40,061 nucleotides of DNA from an uncultured Paracraurococcus sp. (GCA_903896535.1 CAITYE010000069.1:1-40061); one strand, 5' to 3'. Counted from the first letter of the stretch, positions 16,356 to 25,643 are shown. Numbers and translations: made by a program. The notes: generated by a model not told the origin, from the letters alone.

Positions 16356-17071
16356 GCGCGCTGGCGGGCAGGGTCGCGCTGGTCACCGGCGCCAGCCGCG
16401 GCATCGGTGCGGCGGTGGCGGTGGCGCTGGGCGCTGCCGGGGCGCGGGTCGCGGTGAACTTCCGGCAGGAGGCGGCGGCGGCCGAACAGGTCGCGCGGGC
16501 GATCGGCCAGGCCCTGGCGGTGCAGGCCGATGTCGCCGATTCCAGCGCGGTCGCGGCGATGCTGGCGGCGGTGGAGGACGGGCTGGGGCCGGTCGATATC
16601 CTGGTGAACAATGCCGGCATCGCGCTGATCCGCGGCATCGAGGATCTGACCGAGGCGGATTTCGACGCGACCCTGGCGGTGAACCTGAAGGGCGCCTTCC
16701 TGTGTACCCAAGCGGTGCTGCCGGGGATGCGGGCGCGTGGCTGGGGGCGGATCGTCAATATCTCTTCCGGCGCGGCGCGCGGCGCGGGCGGCGTCGGGCT
16801 GCACTACAATGCCTCCAAGGCGGGGCTTGAGGGGCTGACACGCGGCTATGCGGCGCGGCTGGTCAAGGAGGGGATCACGGTCAACGCCGTGGCACCCTCG
16901 CTCATCGAGACCGATATGGTGAAGGGCGGGCTGGCATCGAGCCCGGCGCGCATCCCCCTCGGCCGTTTCGGCACGGCGGAGGAGGTGGCGCAGGTGGTGA
17001 TGATGCTGGTCGGCAATGCCTATATCACCGGCCAGACCATCCCGCTGTCCGGCGGCATGGCCTTTAACTGA
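16352..17071 (+). CDS. Short-chain dehydrogenase/reductase (FabG-like)
   Basis: The 239-residue protein is a classical SDR oxidoreductase. The cofactor motif VTGASRGIGAAVA is at the N terminus, with NNAGIALIRG in the middle. The catalytic elements are NISSG (Ser), then HYNASKAG with the YxxxK pair. The segment GITVNAVAPSLIETDM follows, then the C-terminal GRFGTAEEVAQ and YITGQTIPLSGGM. It resembles 3-oxoacyl-ACP reductases, but isolated FabG-like copies often act on other ketones or alcohols. The ATG overlaps the FKBP stop as ATGA, and the gene ends seven bases before the convergent ppdK stop. No fatty-acid-synthesis genes lie nearby. Confidence 0.92.
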   Translation: MSALAGRVALVTGASRGIGAAVAVALGAAGARVAVNFRQEAAAAEQVARAIGQALAVQADVADSSAVAAMLAAVEDGLGPVDILVNNAGIALIRGIEDLTEADFDATLAVNLKGAFLCTQAVLPGMRARGWGRIVNISSGAARGAGGVGLHYNASKAGLEGLTRGYAARLVKEGITVNAVAPSLIETDMVKGGLASSPARIPLGRFGTAEEVAQVVMMLVGNAYITGQTIPLSGGMAFN

Positions 17072-17077
17072 AGCGGC

Positions 17078-19747
17078 TCAGGCCGTGCGGTCGGTCCCGG
17101 AGGAGAGCGCGGCCTGCGCCGCCGCCAGCCGCGCCACCGGCACCCGGTAAGGCGAGCAGGAGACGTAATCCAGCCCCGCGCCCTCGCAGAAATGGATCGA
17201 GGCCGGATCGCCGCCATGCTCGCCGCAGATGCCGAGCTTGAGGCCGGGCTTCACCCTGCGCCCCTTCTCGACGGCGATCTGCACCAGCGCGCCGACGCCA
17301 TCGACATCGATCGAGACGAAGGGGTCCTTCGGCATGATGCCCTTCTCGACATAAAGCGGCAGGAACTTGCCGGCATCGTCGCGCGACAGGCCGAAGGTGG
17401 TCTGGGTCAGGTCGTTGGTGCCGAAGGAGAAGAAGTCCGCCACCTCGGCGATGCGGTCGGCGATCAGCGCGGCGCGCGGCAGCTCGATCATGGTGCCGAC
17501 GTAGTATTCCACGTGATAGCCCGTCTCGGCGAAGACCGCCTCGGCCTGCTGATCCACCTGGGCACGGGTGATTTCGAGCTCCCGCCGGGTCGCGACCAGG
17601 GGGATCATGATCTCCGGCACCGGCGCCTTGCCGGTCTCCTTGGCCACCTCCACCGCGGCCTCGAAGATGGCGCGGGCCTGCATCTCGTAGATCTCGGGGA
17701 AGGAGATGCCGAGCCGGCAGCCGCGATGGCCGAGCATCGGATTGGCTTCCGACAGCTCCGCCGCGCGGCGCTGCATGGTCGCCACATCGGTGCCGAGCGA
17801 GGTTGCGACCTGGGCAATCTCGGCTTCGGTATGCGGCAGGAATTCGTGGAGCGGTGGGTCGAGCAGGCGGATCGTCACCGGCAGCCCGGCCATGATCAGG
17901 AATAGGTCGCGGAAATCTTGCCGCTGGAAGGGTAGCAGCCGGGCCAGCGCCTCCCGCCGGCCCCGCTCGGTCTCGGCCATGATCATCTGGCGCACGGCGC
18001 CGATCCGCGCCGGGTCGAAGAACATGTGCTCGGTCCGGCAGAGGCCGATGCCTTCGGCGCCGAACTTTCGCGCCGTCTCGGCATCCAGCGGGGTTTCGGC
18101 GTTGGTCCGCACGCGCAGCCGGCGGACCCGGTCGGCCCATTCCATCAGCGTGGCGAAATCGCCCGAGAGCTGGGGTTCGATCATCGCGACCGTGCCGATG
18201 AAGATTTCCCCCGTCGCGCCGTCCAGGGTGATGACCTCCCCCGCGCGGACGATCTGGTTGCCGGCCATCAGCGCCTGGTTGGCATAGTCCACGCTGACGC
18301 CGCCGGCGCCGGCAACGCACGGCCGGCCCATGCCCCGGGCGACCACCGCGGCATGGCTGGTCATGCCGCCGCGGGTCGTGAGAACGCCCTTGGCGGCGTG
18401 CATGCCGTGGATATCCTCCGGGCTTGTCTCGATCCTGACCAGGATCACGCTCTCGCCCTTGGCGGCCCGCGCCTCGGCCTCATCGGCGTTGAACACCACG
18501 GTGCCGCAGGCCGCACCGGGGGAGGCGGGCAGACCCCGGGAGAGCAGCGTGCGCTTCGCCTTGGGGTCAAGCGTCGGGTGCAGCAACTGGTCGAGCGCGG
18601 CCGGGTTCACGCGCTTGACCGCCTCGGTCTCAGTGATCAGCCCCTCGCGCGCCATGTCGACGGCGATCTTCAGGCTGGCCGCAGCGGTGCGCTTGCCGTT
18701 GCGCGTTTGCAGCATATACAGCCGGTTCTGCTGCACGGTGAACTCGATATCCTGCATGTCCGCGTAGTGCTTCTCGAGCGTCGCGCGGACCCGGACGAGT
18801 TCCTGGTAGGCGGCGGGCATGGTCTTTTCCATGCTGTTCTCGCCCGGCTTGGCGCGGGCTTCGGCCATGGGCTGGGGCGTGCGGATGCCGGCGACGACAT
18901 CCTCGCCCTGGGCGTTGATCAGGTATTCGCCGTAGAAGACGTCCTCGCCGGTCGAGGGGTCGCGGGTGAAGCAGACCCCGGTCGCGCAATCCTCGCCCAT
19001 ATTGCCGAAGACCATGGCCTGCACGTTCACCGCCGTGCCCCAATTGGCGGGGATGTCGTGCAACCGGCGATAGGTATTGGCCCGCGCATTCATCCAGCTG
19101 CCGAAGACTGCGCCGATCGCCGCCCAGAGCTGGGCGTTGGGGTCCTGCGGGAAGGGCGCGCCGGTCACCTCCGCCACCATTTCCTTGTAGCCGTCCACCA
19201 CCCGGTGCCAGTCCTGCGCGGTCAGCTGGGTGTCCTCGTGCACGTCCTTGTCGAGCTTCACATGCTCGATAATTTCCTCGAAGCGGTGGTGATCGACGCC
19301 GAGCACGACGCTGCCGAACATCTGGATGAAGCGGCGGTAGCTGTCCCAGGCGAAGCGGGCATCGCCAGAGGCAGCGGCCAGGCCATCGACGGTGGCATCG
19401 TTCAGACCAAGGTTCAGCACGGTGTCCATCATCCCCGGCATGGAGACGCGGGCGCCGGAGCGGACCGAGACCAGGAGTGGCTTGTGGTGGTCGCCGAACT
19501 TCAGGCCGACGGCCTGTTCGATCCCCGCCATGGCCGCGGCCACCGAGGCGATGAGTTCCGCCGGGTATTGCTTGCCGTGGTCGTAATAATAAGTGCAGAC
19601 CTCGGTCGTGATGGTGAAGCCAGGCGGCACCGGCAGGCCGATCAAGGCCATCTCGGCCAGATTGGCCCCCTTCCCGCCGAGCAGGTTGCGCATCTCCGCC
19701 TTGCCCTCGTTATGGCCGGCGCCGAAGCTGTAGACCCATTTGGTCAT
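17078..19747 (-). CDS. ppdK: Pyruvate, phosphate dikinase
   Basis: The 889-residue enzyme interconverts pyruvate plus ATP plus phosphate with phosphoenolpyruvate, AMP and pyrophosphate. The N-terminal ATP-grasp domain starts at KWVYSFGAGHNEG and LLGGKGANLAEM. The swivelling phosphohistidine domain holds TTRGGMTSHAAVVARGMG with His465. The C-terminal TIM barrel ends in GICGEHGGDPASI, with the catalytic Cys841. The length is normal. I chose the ATG at 19747, the start of the conserved sequence; the frame is open for 21 more codons upstream, but they lack similarity to the family. It serves gluconeogenic PEP supply. It follows glyS with 34 bases between them and may be cotranscribed. Confidence 0.97.
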   Translation of the reverse strand: MTKWVYSFGAGHNEGKAEMRNLLGGKGANLAEMALIGLPVPPGFTITTEVCTYYYDHGKQYPAELIASVAAAMAGIEQAVGLKFGDHHKPLLVSVRSGARVSMPGMMDTVLNLGLNDATVDGLAAASGDARFAWDSYRRFIQMFGSVVLGVDHHRFEEIIEHVKLDKDVHEDTQLTAQDWHRVVDGYKEMVAEVTGAPFPQDPNAQLWAAIGAVFGSWMNARANTYRRLHDIPANWGTAVNVQAMVFGNMGEDCATGVCFTRDPSTGEDVFYGEYLINAQGEDVVAGIRTPQPMAEARAKPGENSMEKTMPAAYQELVRVRATLEKHYADMQDIEFTVQQNRLYMLQTRNGKRTAAASLKIAVDMAREGLITETEAVKRVNPAALDQLLHPTLDPKAKRTLLSRGLPASPGAACGTVVFNADEAEARAAKGESVILVRIETSPEDIHGMHAAKGVLTTRGGMTSHAAVVARGMGRPCVAGAGGVSVDYANQALMAGNQIVRAGEVITLDGATGEIFIGTVAMIEPQLSGDFATLMEWADRVRRLRVRTNAETPLDAETARKFGAEGIGLCRTEHMFFDPARIGAVRQMIMAETERGRREALARLLPFQRQDFRDLFLIMAGLPVTIRLLDPPLHEFLPHTEAEIAQVATSLGTDVATMQRRAAELSEANPMLGHRGCRLGISFPEIYEMQARAIFEAAVEVAKETGKAPVPEIMIPLVATRRELEITRAQVDQQAEAVFAETGYHVEYYVGTMIELPRAALIADRIAEVADFFSFGTNDLTQTTFGLSRDDAGKFLPLYVEKGIMPKDPFVSIDVDGVGALVQIAVEKGRRVKPGLKLGICGEHGGDPASIHFCEGAGLDYVSCSPYRVPVARLAAAQAALSSGTDRTA

Positions 19748-19781
19748 GCGCGGGGCTTTCCTTGCGCGTTGGAGGGCACGC

Positions 19782-21953
19782 TCAGCCCTCGATCTTCGAA
19801 AAATCTGCAACGGTATCGGTGGTGGCGCAAAGTGCGGCCAATAGGCGGAGTCGGTTGCGGCGCAACTCCGGATCAGGATCGTTTACCACAACCGCCTGGA
19901 AGAAATCATCCACCGGCGCACGCAGCGTGGCCAGCATCGCCATGGCAGCCTGGAATTCCTCCGACCCCAGATGCCCGGCGACCGCCTGCGACACCGCCGC
20001 CACCGCACCCGCCAAGGTCTGCTCGGCCCCGGGGGAGAGCAGGGCGGGAGCAACCGCGCCCGTATGCGGCCCATCCTTGCGGTTTTCGATCCGCAGAATA
20101 TTGGCCGCCCGCTTATAGGCCGCCAGCAGATTGGCGCCATCGGCCGTCGCGAGCATGTTTTCGAGAGCGGCGGCCCGGGCGAGCAGCCGGGTGAGGTCGT
20201 CATCGGGCGTCGCGCCGAAGACCGCGGCGACGAGATCGTGGCGGGCGCCTTCGCTGCGGAGCTGGACGCGGAGGCGGTCGAAGAGGAAGTCGAGGATTTC
20301 GTCGCGAACGGCCTCATAAGGACGACCACTCCGAACAACGCCTGTGCTGTCCTGCTCGATACCCGTGGTTTGCTGAAGCTGCGTCCGTAACCCTGATGCC
20401 TGGTCGACCAGAACGTCCATCGAACTGGTGCGCGCCGCCTGTACGGCGTGCCATAGGATTTCGCCAAGGCGGATCCGCAGGGAGTTTTCGCGGACAATCC
20501 GAATAACGCCCAGTGCACTCCGGCGAAGCGCATAGGGATCGCCCGAGCCGGTTGGCTTTTCATCCTGGTCGAAAAACCCCGCCAACTGATCCAGCTTATC
20601 CGCCAGCGCCACCGCCACCGCGACCGGCTCCGTCGGCACCGCATCGCCCGGCCCCATCGGCCGGTAATGCGCGCCGATCGCCTCCGCCACGCGCGGGTCC
20701 TCGCCCGGGTTCCTGCCACGCGGCAGCGCGTAGTAGCGGCCCATCACCCCCTGCAGTTCCGGGAACTCGCCGACCATGCCGCTCGCCAGATCGGCCTTGG
20801 CAAGCTTGGCCGCCCGCGCCGCCAGCACAGGATCGGCGCCGACTTGCGGGGCGATCAGCGCGGCCAGCTTTTCCAGCCGCCGCACCCGCTCCCCCTGGGT
20901 GCCGAGCTTGGCGTGGAACACCACGCTTTCCAGCTTCGGCAGGAATTCCTCCAGGCTCTGCTTCCGATCCTGGTCCCAGAAGAACCGCGCATCCGAAAGC
21001 CGCGCCCGCAGCACCCGTTCATTGCCCGCGATGATCGCCGCGCCGCCATCGGCGGGGATAATGTTGCTCACCAGCGCGAAGCGCGCAGCCGCATGCCCAT
21101 CCGGCGTGCACATCGAAAAATAGCGCTGGTTCACGCGCATGGTCGTGCGCATCACCTCGGGCGGCAGGTCCATGAAGGCGGCATCGATCGAGCCCAGCAG
21201 CGGCACCGGCCATTCCACCAGCCCCGCCACTTCTGCCAGCAGGCCACGGTCGGGGACCACTTCCAGCCCCTCGGCGGCGGCCAGCTGGGCGATCCCCGTC
21301 TCGATCAGCCGCTCGCGCTCGGCCGGGTCGGCGACGACCCGCCGCTCCCGCAGGCCGGCGATGTAGTCGTCAAGGCCACGCACCGCGAAGGGCGCGGTGC
21401 CGGCCATGATCCGGTGCCCCTCGGTCAGGGTCCCGCTGGCCAGCCCGTGCACGGCATCGCCGCCCTCCGCCAGGGCGAAGGGCACCACCGCCCCGTCGAA
21501 GACGCAGAGGATGCGCTGCAGCGGCCGCACCCAGGCGAAGCCGGACGTGCCCCAGCGCATGCTTTTGGGCCAAGGGAAGGCGCGCAGCAGCGGTGGCAAC
21601 CGCTCGGCGATCAGGGCCGGCGCCTCGATCACCGCACCGGGGCGGGCGAGTACCCAGAACTGGCCCTCTTCCTGCAAATCGGCGCGGGTCGCGTTGTGCT
21701 TGCGCAGAAAGCCCTCCAGCGCCGCGTCGGGCGCGCCGAGGCGCGGGCCGCGCTCCTCCTTACCCGCGGTCTCGGCGCGGGCGGCCATCTCGCCCACGGC
21801 CGCGATGCGGCGGGGGCCGAAGAGCGGGCGCGGCGCTGTCGTCATCAGCGGCGCCAGCGCCTTGAACAACAGCCCACAAAAATCCTCGGCGGCGCGGGCC
21901 TGCATGCGCGCGGGGATTTCCTCGGAGAAAAGTTCAATCAGCAATTCGGGCAT
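19782..21953 (-). CDS. glyS: Glycyl-tRNA synthetase, beta subunit
   Basis: The 723-residue protein is the beta subunit of the bacterial alpha2-beta2 glycyl-tRNA synthetase. It begins MPELLIELFSEEIPARMQ, the standard GlyS opening. It contains KSMRWGTSGFAWVRPLQRIL, a GLVEWPVPLLGSIDAAFMDL block, VNQRYFSMCTPDG, and FFWDQDRKQSLEEFLPKLES. The latter stretch VALADKLDQLAGFF lies in the HD-like domain, and the C-terminal anticodon-binding region has FFQAVVVNDPDPELRRNRLRLL. The ATG at 21953 is two bases after the glyQ stop. The longer open frame upstream overlaps glyQ and is not used. The pair forms a tight operon. Confidence 0.97.
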   Translation of the reverse strand: MPELLIELFSEEIPARMQARAAEDFCGLLFKALAPLMTTAPRPLFGPRRIAAVGEMAARAETAGKEERGPRLGAPDAALEGFLRKHNATRADLQEEGQFWVLARPGAVIEAPALIAERLPPLLRAFPWPKSMRWGTSGFAWVRPLQRILCVFDGAVVPFALAEGGDAVHGLASGTLTEGHRIMAGTAPFAVRGLDDYIAGLRERRVVADPAERERLIETGIAQLAAAEGLEVVPDRGLLAEVAGLVEWPVPLLGSIDAAFMDLPPEVMRTTMRVNQRYFSMCTPDGHAAARFALVSNIIPADGGAAIIAGNERVLRARLSDARFFWDQDRKQSLEEFLPKLESVVFHAKLGTQGERVRRLEKLAALIAPQVGADPVLAARAAKLAKADLASGMVGEFPELQGVMGRYYALPRGRNPGEDPRVAEAIGAHYRPMGPGDAVPTEPVAVAVALADKLDQLAGFFDQDEKPTGSGDPYALRRSALGVIRIVRENSLRIRLGEILWHAVQAARTSSMDVLVDQASGLRTQLQQTTGIEQDSTGVVRSGRPYEAVRDEILDFLFDRLRVQLRSEGARHDLVAAVFGATPDDDLTRLLARAAALENMLATADGANLLAAYKRAANILRIENRKDGPHTGAVAPALLSPGAEQTLAGAVAAVSQAVAGHLGSEEFQAAMAMLATLRAPVDDFFQAVVVNDPDPELRRNRLRLLAALCATTDTVADFSKIEG

Positions 21954-21955
21954 GG

Positions 21956-22825
21956 TCAGGCCGCCGCCTTCTCGCCGGCGATCCAGGCTTCGCAGCAGCC
22001 CTTCGCCAAGGTGCGGACCCGGCCGATATAGGCGGCGCGTTCGGTCACGCTGATGGCCCCGCGGGCATCCAGCAGGTTGAAGCGGTGGCTGGCCTTGATG
22101 CATTGGTCATAGGCCGGCAGGGCCAGTTTCTGGGCGAGCAGAGCCTCGCATTCTTCCTCTGCATCGCGGAAATGCCGGAACAGTTTTTCGGTATCGGCAT
22201 GGGTGAAGTTGTGGTGGCTGTATTCCACCTCCGCCCGATGGAATACCTCGCCGTAGCTCACGCCCTGGCCGTTGAAGTCAAGATCGAAAACGTTCTCAAC
22301 GCCCTGGATATACATCGCCAGGCGCTCAAGCCCGTAGGTCAGCTCGCAGCTTGGCACCGCGCAGGGGATGCCGCCGACCTGCTGGAAATAGGTGAACTGC
22401 GTCACCTCCATGCCGTCGCACCAAACCTCCCAGCCCAGCCCCCAGGCGCCCAGCGTCGGGCTTTCCCAGTCATCCTCGACGAAGCGGATGTCGTGCACCG
22501 CTGGGTCAAGGCCGATCGCCCGGTAGCTGCCGATGAGCATGCTCTGCGGATCGGCCGGGGAGGGCTTCAGGATCACCTGGTACTGATAGTAGTGCTGCAG
22601 CCGGTTCGGGTTTTCCCCATAACGGCCATCGGCCGGCCGGCGGGAGGGCTGCACATAGGCCGCCTTCCAGGGTTTGGGGCCGAGGGCGCGGAGCGTCGTC
22701 GCCGGGTGGAAGGTGCCCGCGCCCACTTCCATGTCGTAGGGCTGGAGGATGAGGCAGCCTTGCGCCGCCCAATAGGCGTGCAGGCGCAGGATGAGTTCCT
22801 GGAAGGAGGGAGGGCGGGACGACAT
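21956..22825 (-). CDS. glyQ: Glycyl-tRNA synthetase, alpha subunit
   Basis: The 289-residue catalytic alpha subunit charges tRNA-Gly. Nearly every block is textbook Gly[92 protein letters not shown] and [15 protein letters not shown] chose the ATG at 22825 ([11 protein letters not shown]); the frame stays open far upstream through repeats that cannot be coding. The start codon sits inside a perfect ten-base-arm hairpin (22820-22845), so initiation may depend on RNA folding. Followed by glyS after two bases. Confidence 0.97.
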   Translation of the reverse strand: MSSRPPSFQELILRLHAYWAAQGCLILQPYDMEVGAGTFHPATTLRALGPKPWKAAYVQPSRRPADGRYGENPNRLQHYYQYQVILKPSPADPQSMLIGSYRAIGLDPAVHDIRFVEDDWESPTLGAWGLGWEVWCDGMEVTQFTYFQQVGGIPCAVPSCELTYGLERLAMYIQGVENVFDLDFNGQGVSYGEVFHRAEVEYSHHNFTHADTEKLFRHFRDAEEECEALLAQKLALPAYDQCIKASHRFNLLDARGAISVTERAAYIGRVRTLAKGCCEAWIAGEKAAA

Positions 22826-22845
22826 GGCAGGGTTTTGCCATGTCG
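22820..22845 (-). promoter_or_regulatory. Perfect inverted repeat enclosing the glyQ start codon
   Basis: Arms CGACATGGCA (22820-22829) and TGCCATGTCG (22836-22845) pair perfectly around a six-base GGGTTT loop. The glyQ ATG (22823-22825) is inside the proximal arm. In the mRNA the hairpin would bury the start codon and most of the leader directly before it. It could act as a translational switch or be the site of a dimeric regulator. Confidence 0.6.
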
Positions 22846-22857
22846 GGCGGCGGGAAC

Positions 22858-22906
22858 CTAGAGCACCCGTTCTGGCGGCCCGGCGACGGCGACGGGCCGG
22901 CTCTAG
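22858..22906. repeat. Short CTAGAGC-bounded palindrome
   Basis: The 49-bp unit starts CTAGAGC and ends GCTCTAG, with internal GGCCCG/CGGGCC arms around a CGACGGCGA-containing loop. It shares its right CTAG with the next element. It lies 33 bases upstream of the glyQ start and is probably in its leader. Confidence 0.65.
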
Positions 22907-22965
22907 AGCAAGAGATCCGTTCTGATGGAGCACCGCGTGATCGATCAGAACGGAGGCTGCTCTGG
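22903..22965. repeat. CTAGAGC-bounded palindromic element, family 2, copy E
   Basis: This 63-bp hairpin has arms CCGTTCTGAT/ATCAGAACGG and a central GGAGCACCGCGTGATCG. It parallels copy D (9723-9787), where the centre is GGATCACCTTGTGATCG and the arms are different but still pair. Ends are CTAGAGCA and GCTCTGG. Confidence 0.8.
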
Positions 22966-23096
22966 CGGGGTTTCGCCTTGCTTCGTCGGATAGGGCATGA
23001 TAGACTTTTATTCTTATGTCATGCACCGCTCGGTGCCGCCCCGCTCTTTGAAACCCGCATCTGTCCCACCCCCTTTCCCCGCCCCCGGGGCGGAGC

Positions 23097-23395
23097 GGGG
23101 ATTTGTCCGAAACTCTGCAAAGCACCGCTGGGCGCGGCTTTTCGCCGCCAGGCCCGGCAATGCGTCTGGCGCCTGCCCTCCCCCCCCCCCGGGGGGGGCG
23201 GGCTGGGGATTTGTCCGAAACTCTGCAAAGCACCGCCGGCCACGGCTTTTCGCCGCCAGGCGCGGCGATTCGTCTGGCGCCTGCCCACCCCACCCCGGGG
23301 GCGGGCTGGGGATTTGTCCGAAACCCGGCAAAGCGCCGCCGGCCATGGCTTTCCGCTGCCAGGCGCGGTGGCGCTCCCGGCCCTGCGCCCCGGCG
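23097..23395 (+). repeat. Three-copy ~105-bp tandem repeat with C/G homopolymer tract
   Basis: Units begin with GGGGATTTGTCCGAAAC at 23097, 23205 and 23308. Each continues with GCAAAGC, CCGCC and GGC..TTTTCGCCGCCAGGC..GGC, then GTCTGGCGCCTGCCC in the first two; the third is more diverged at its end. Between units 1 and 2 lies C11 (23180-23190) followed directly by G8 (23191-23198). A degenerate partial unit may precede the first copy. Confidence 0.85.
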
Positions 23396-23431
23396 GATGA
23401 CCGGCCCGCCCGGCCATGTCATGCTCTCGCC

Positions 23432-24619
23432 ATGGCCCAACCCGTCCCGCCGGCCGGCCCACCGGGGCTGGCCACGCTGGGCTTTGCCGTCGGCGCGGTC
23501 GGCCTCGCCACCACCCTGCCGCTGCCGCTCTATGGGGCCTATGCGGCGCAGGGCGGGTATGGCGCCGGGGCGTTGGCCCTGGCCTTTGCCAGCTATGCTG
23601 CGACGGTGATCCTCGCGGCGCCCCTCCTTGGGCCGCTGCCGGACCGCATCGGGCGCCGACCCTGCGTCCTGGTCGCCCTGGTGCTGGCCGCCGCTTCCAC
23701 GCTGCTGCTGAGTCTGGCGCCCGGCATCCCGGCCCTTGCCGTGGCCCGGATGGCGCAGGGCATCGCCATGGGCTGCGTCACCGGCGCTGCCGCGAGCTGG
23801 GCGGCCGAGCTCGCGGGCGGCGGCACCGCGGGGGTCGAGCGTGGCGCCCGGGTGATCGCCCGGGCGACCATCGGCGGCTTCGGTGTCGGCGGGTTGCTGA
23901 CGCTGCTGGCGGTGATCCTTTGGCCGGCGGGGCTGCCGCCTGTGACCTTCCCCGCGCATTTGGCCTTCTGCGCCCTGCTGCTGGCCCTGGTCCGGCGCCT
24001 GCCGGAGACCTTGGCCCGCCCGATCGGCGGCGCCTGGTTGCGCCGCCCGGCCTTCCCACCTGGCACCTGGCCCACCACCCTGGCGATCTTCCCGGCCTGG
24101 GGCAGCACCGGGACGGTGCTGACCAGCGTGCAGCGGACGCTGGCCGAAGCCGGCCTGCCGCTGGCCGGGCCGGCGGCGGCCTGCGCCATGATGCTGGTCG
24201 GCGTGCTGGCGCAACAGGCCGTGCGCGGGGTGCCACCGCGCCGGGCCGTCCCGCTCGGGCTCGGGCTGCTGGCCCTGGGCCTGGGACTGACCATCTGGGG
24301 CACGCTCGCCGCCCGGCTTTGGCCGCTACTGGCTGGCGGCACGCTGGTCGGCATCGCCACCTATGCCTTCATCTATCCCGGCGGCCTGGCGACGGCGGCG
24401 GTCGCGGCGTCCGGTGAGGAGCGATCGCGGGCGGTCGCCGGCTATTTCGTGATCGCCCATCTGGGCTTCAGCGTGGTGCCGCTGGCGGTCGGGCTGGCGG
24501 TTGATGCGCTGGGTGCGGCGCCGGCGCTGGCGGGGCTCTGGTGCATGGTCGCGGGCGTCGCGGCGCTGCTCGTCCCGCGCCTCCTCCGGCGCGGCGCGGC
24601 TATTTCTCGCAGCGGATGA
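23432..24619 (+). CDS. Major facilitator superfamily transporter
   Basis: The 395-residue protein has about twelve hydrophobic helices. MFS motif A is seen as [17 protein letters not shown] between helices 2 and 3, and [20 protein letters not shown] in helix 4 resembles drug- or solute-exporting carriers. The start at 23432 ([18 protein letters not shown]) lies just before helix 1; the open frame extends upstream through the tandem repeat, which is not coding. Its last 20 bases overlap the convergent protease gene. The substrate is unknown and there is no neighbouring regulator. Confidence 0.88.
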   Translation: MAQPVPPAGPPGLATLGFAVGAVGLATTLPLPLYGAYAAQGGYGAGALALAFASYAATVILAAPLLGPLPDRIGRRPCVLVALVLAAASTLLLSLAPGIPALAVARMAQGIAMGCVTGAAASWAAELAGGGTAGVERGARVIARATIGGFGVGGLLTLLAVILWPAGLPPVTFPAHLAFCALLLALVRRLPETLARPIGGAWLRRPAFPPGTWPTTLAIFPAWGSTGTVLTSVQRTLAEAGLPLAGPAAACAMMLVGVLAQQAVRGVPPRRAVPLGLGLLALGLGLTIWGTLAARLWPLLAGGTLVGIATYAFIYPGGLATAAVAASGEERSRAVAGYFVIAHLGFSVVPLAVGLAVDALGAAPALAGLWCMVAGVAALLVPRLLRRGAAISRSG

Positions 24620-25643
24620 ACAGCGTGCTGCGCTGGGCGATATCGCCGATATCAGCGGCGCTGCGTTCCGCCCCGGTGCTGGCGGCCAGGCGCGGCGGCG
24701 CCCCGGCGCGTTGCAGGAAGGCCAACGCGGCCTCTCCCTTCACCGCGAAATTGACGTTCTGCGCGATATCGCCGGTGCGCTGCGCGACGCGCTGGGCATT
24801 GAGCTTGGAGACGACGACGCCGGTCACATGACCCTGCATATCAAGCATGGGCCCGCCGGAATTGCCGGGCTGCACTTCGGCGCTCACCTGAAAATGAATG
24901 GGGTTGTCGGCCAGCCCGGCCAGACCATTGATCTCGCCCCGCGTCAGCTTGGGGTCGGAGGAGAGCAGCCCGGCCAGCGGGAAGCCGAAGACCACCACCC
25001 CCTCTCCCCGGCGCACCGCCGGACCCTGGCGGAAGGCCAGCGTCGGGCCGGTGAGACCGGGCACGGAGAGCAGCGCGAGGTCGAGTTGCTGATCGACCCG
25101 CGCCGGCGGCACGGCGCCGAGCCAGCGCCCATCCGGCGCCTTCAGCAGCACCCGGTTGCAGCCATCGACGACGTGGTGGTTGGTCAGCACCCGTTCTGGG
25201 GCCACCAGGAAGCCGGTGCCGGTGGAGGCGCGGGCATTCGAGTTCGGCCGCTGCTGTTCGACCGCCGGCGCCGCGGCTGGCGCGGCCGGCAGCGGCGCCG
25301 GGCGGGCGGCGCTCGCCATGCTCACCTCCCGCTCGGCGCAGATGTCGCGGTCGCGCACCGTGCTCTCCCGCCCATCGGCCAGGACCAGGCGCAGATCGAA
25401 GCGGCAGCCGGCGGCCTCCGCCGGCTGGATACGAAACGCGCCGCCGGCGGGCAGGGGGCGTTCTGCGGGCAACAGGCTGCGCCCCCAGTCATTGCTCGCC
25501 CCGCGCGGCGTGCGGACCGCATAGAGCCCGACCGCCGGCGCATCGGTGCGGTTGACGACGCGGAAGGGCTCCGCCTCGGCATGGGCTGGGGCAGGGTGCG
25601 CCAGCGCAAGGGCCAGCAGCAGGAAGGCGGGTTGGAGCTTCAT
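24600..25643 (-). CDS. Secreted trypsin-like serine protease with an N-terminal accessory domain
   Basis: The 347-residue protein has a Sec signal peptide (residues 1-22, ending PAHAEAEP). A beta-rich accessory domain spans about 26-107, with VVNRTDAPAVGLYAVR, NDWGRSLLP, and paired cysteines at 80 and 102. A Pro/Ala linker (113-128) leads to a HtrA-like chymotrypsin fold. The catalytic triad is visible: His157 in LTNHHVV, Asp188 in QQLDLALL and Ser262 in PGNSGGP. There is no PDZ domain after the protease. I set the start at 25643, in front of the signal peptide, rather than the ATG at 25679. The gene is convergent with, and overlaps, the MFS gene and is divergent from copA. The target is unknown. 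Confidence 0.9.
   Translation of the reverse strand: MKLQPAFLLLALALAHPAPAHAEAEPFRVVNRTDAPAVGLYAVRTPRGASNDWGRSLLPAERPLPAGGAFRIQPAEAAGCRFDLRLVLADGRESTVRDRDICAEREVSMASAARPAPLPAAPAAAPAVEQQRPNSNARASTGTGFLVAPERVLTNHHVVDGCNRVLLKAPDGRWLGAVPPARVDQQLDLALLSVPGLTGPTLAFRQGPAVRRGEGVVVFGFPLAGLLSSDPKLTRGEINGLAGLADNPIHFQVSAEVQPGNSGGPMLDMQGHVTGVVVSKLNAQRVAQRTGDIAQNVNFAVKGEAALAFLQRAGAPPRLAASTGAERSAADIGDIAQRSTLFIRCEK

Larger units (their letters stand above)
22826..23431. other. 600-bp non-coding region between glyQ and an MFS gene
   Basis: This divergent gap holds the glyQ start hairpin, two adjoining CTAGAGC-bounded palindromes (22858-22965), a short AT-rich patch (about 22990-23025) and a three-copy tandem repeat with a C11/G8 tract (23097-23395). 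Several frames stay open through it on both strands, but the translations are repetitive and show no family. I see no credible gene. Confidence 0.7.

Noticed and set aside
22945-22998. 17-codon minus-strand ORF starting in the AT-rich patch and ending in palindrome E
   Set aside because: Its stop and last codons are repeat sequence, it has no convincing ribosome site, and its Pro/Gln-rich peptide matches nothing I know.
23097-23395. CRISPR array
   Set aside because: Units of over 100 bases are themselves repeated without unique spacers between short repeats, and no cas genes are present.
21956-24214. 752-residue frame extending glyQ upstream through the repeats and the MFS gene
   Set aside because: The extension is low-complexity sequence from palindromes and the tandem repeat and is antisense to the MFS gene; GlyQ proper begins at 22825.
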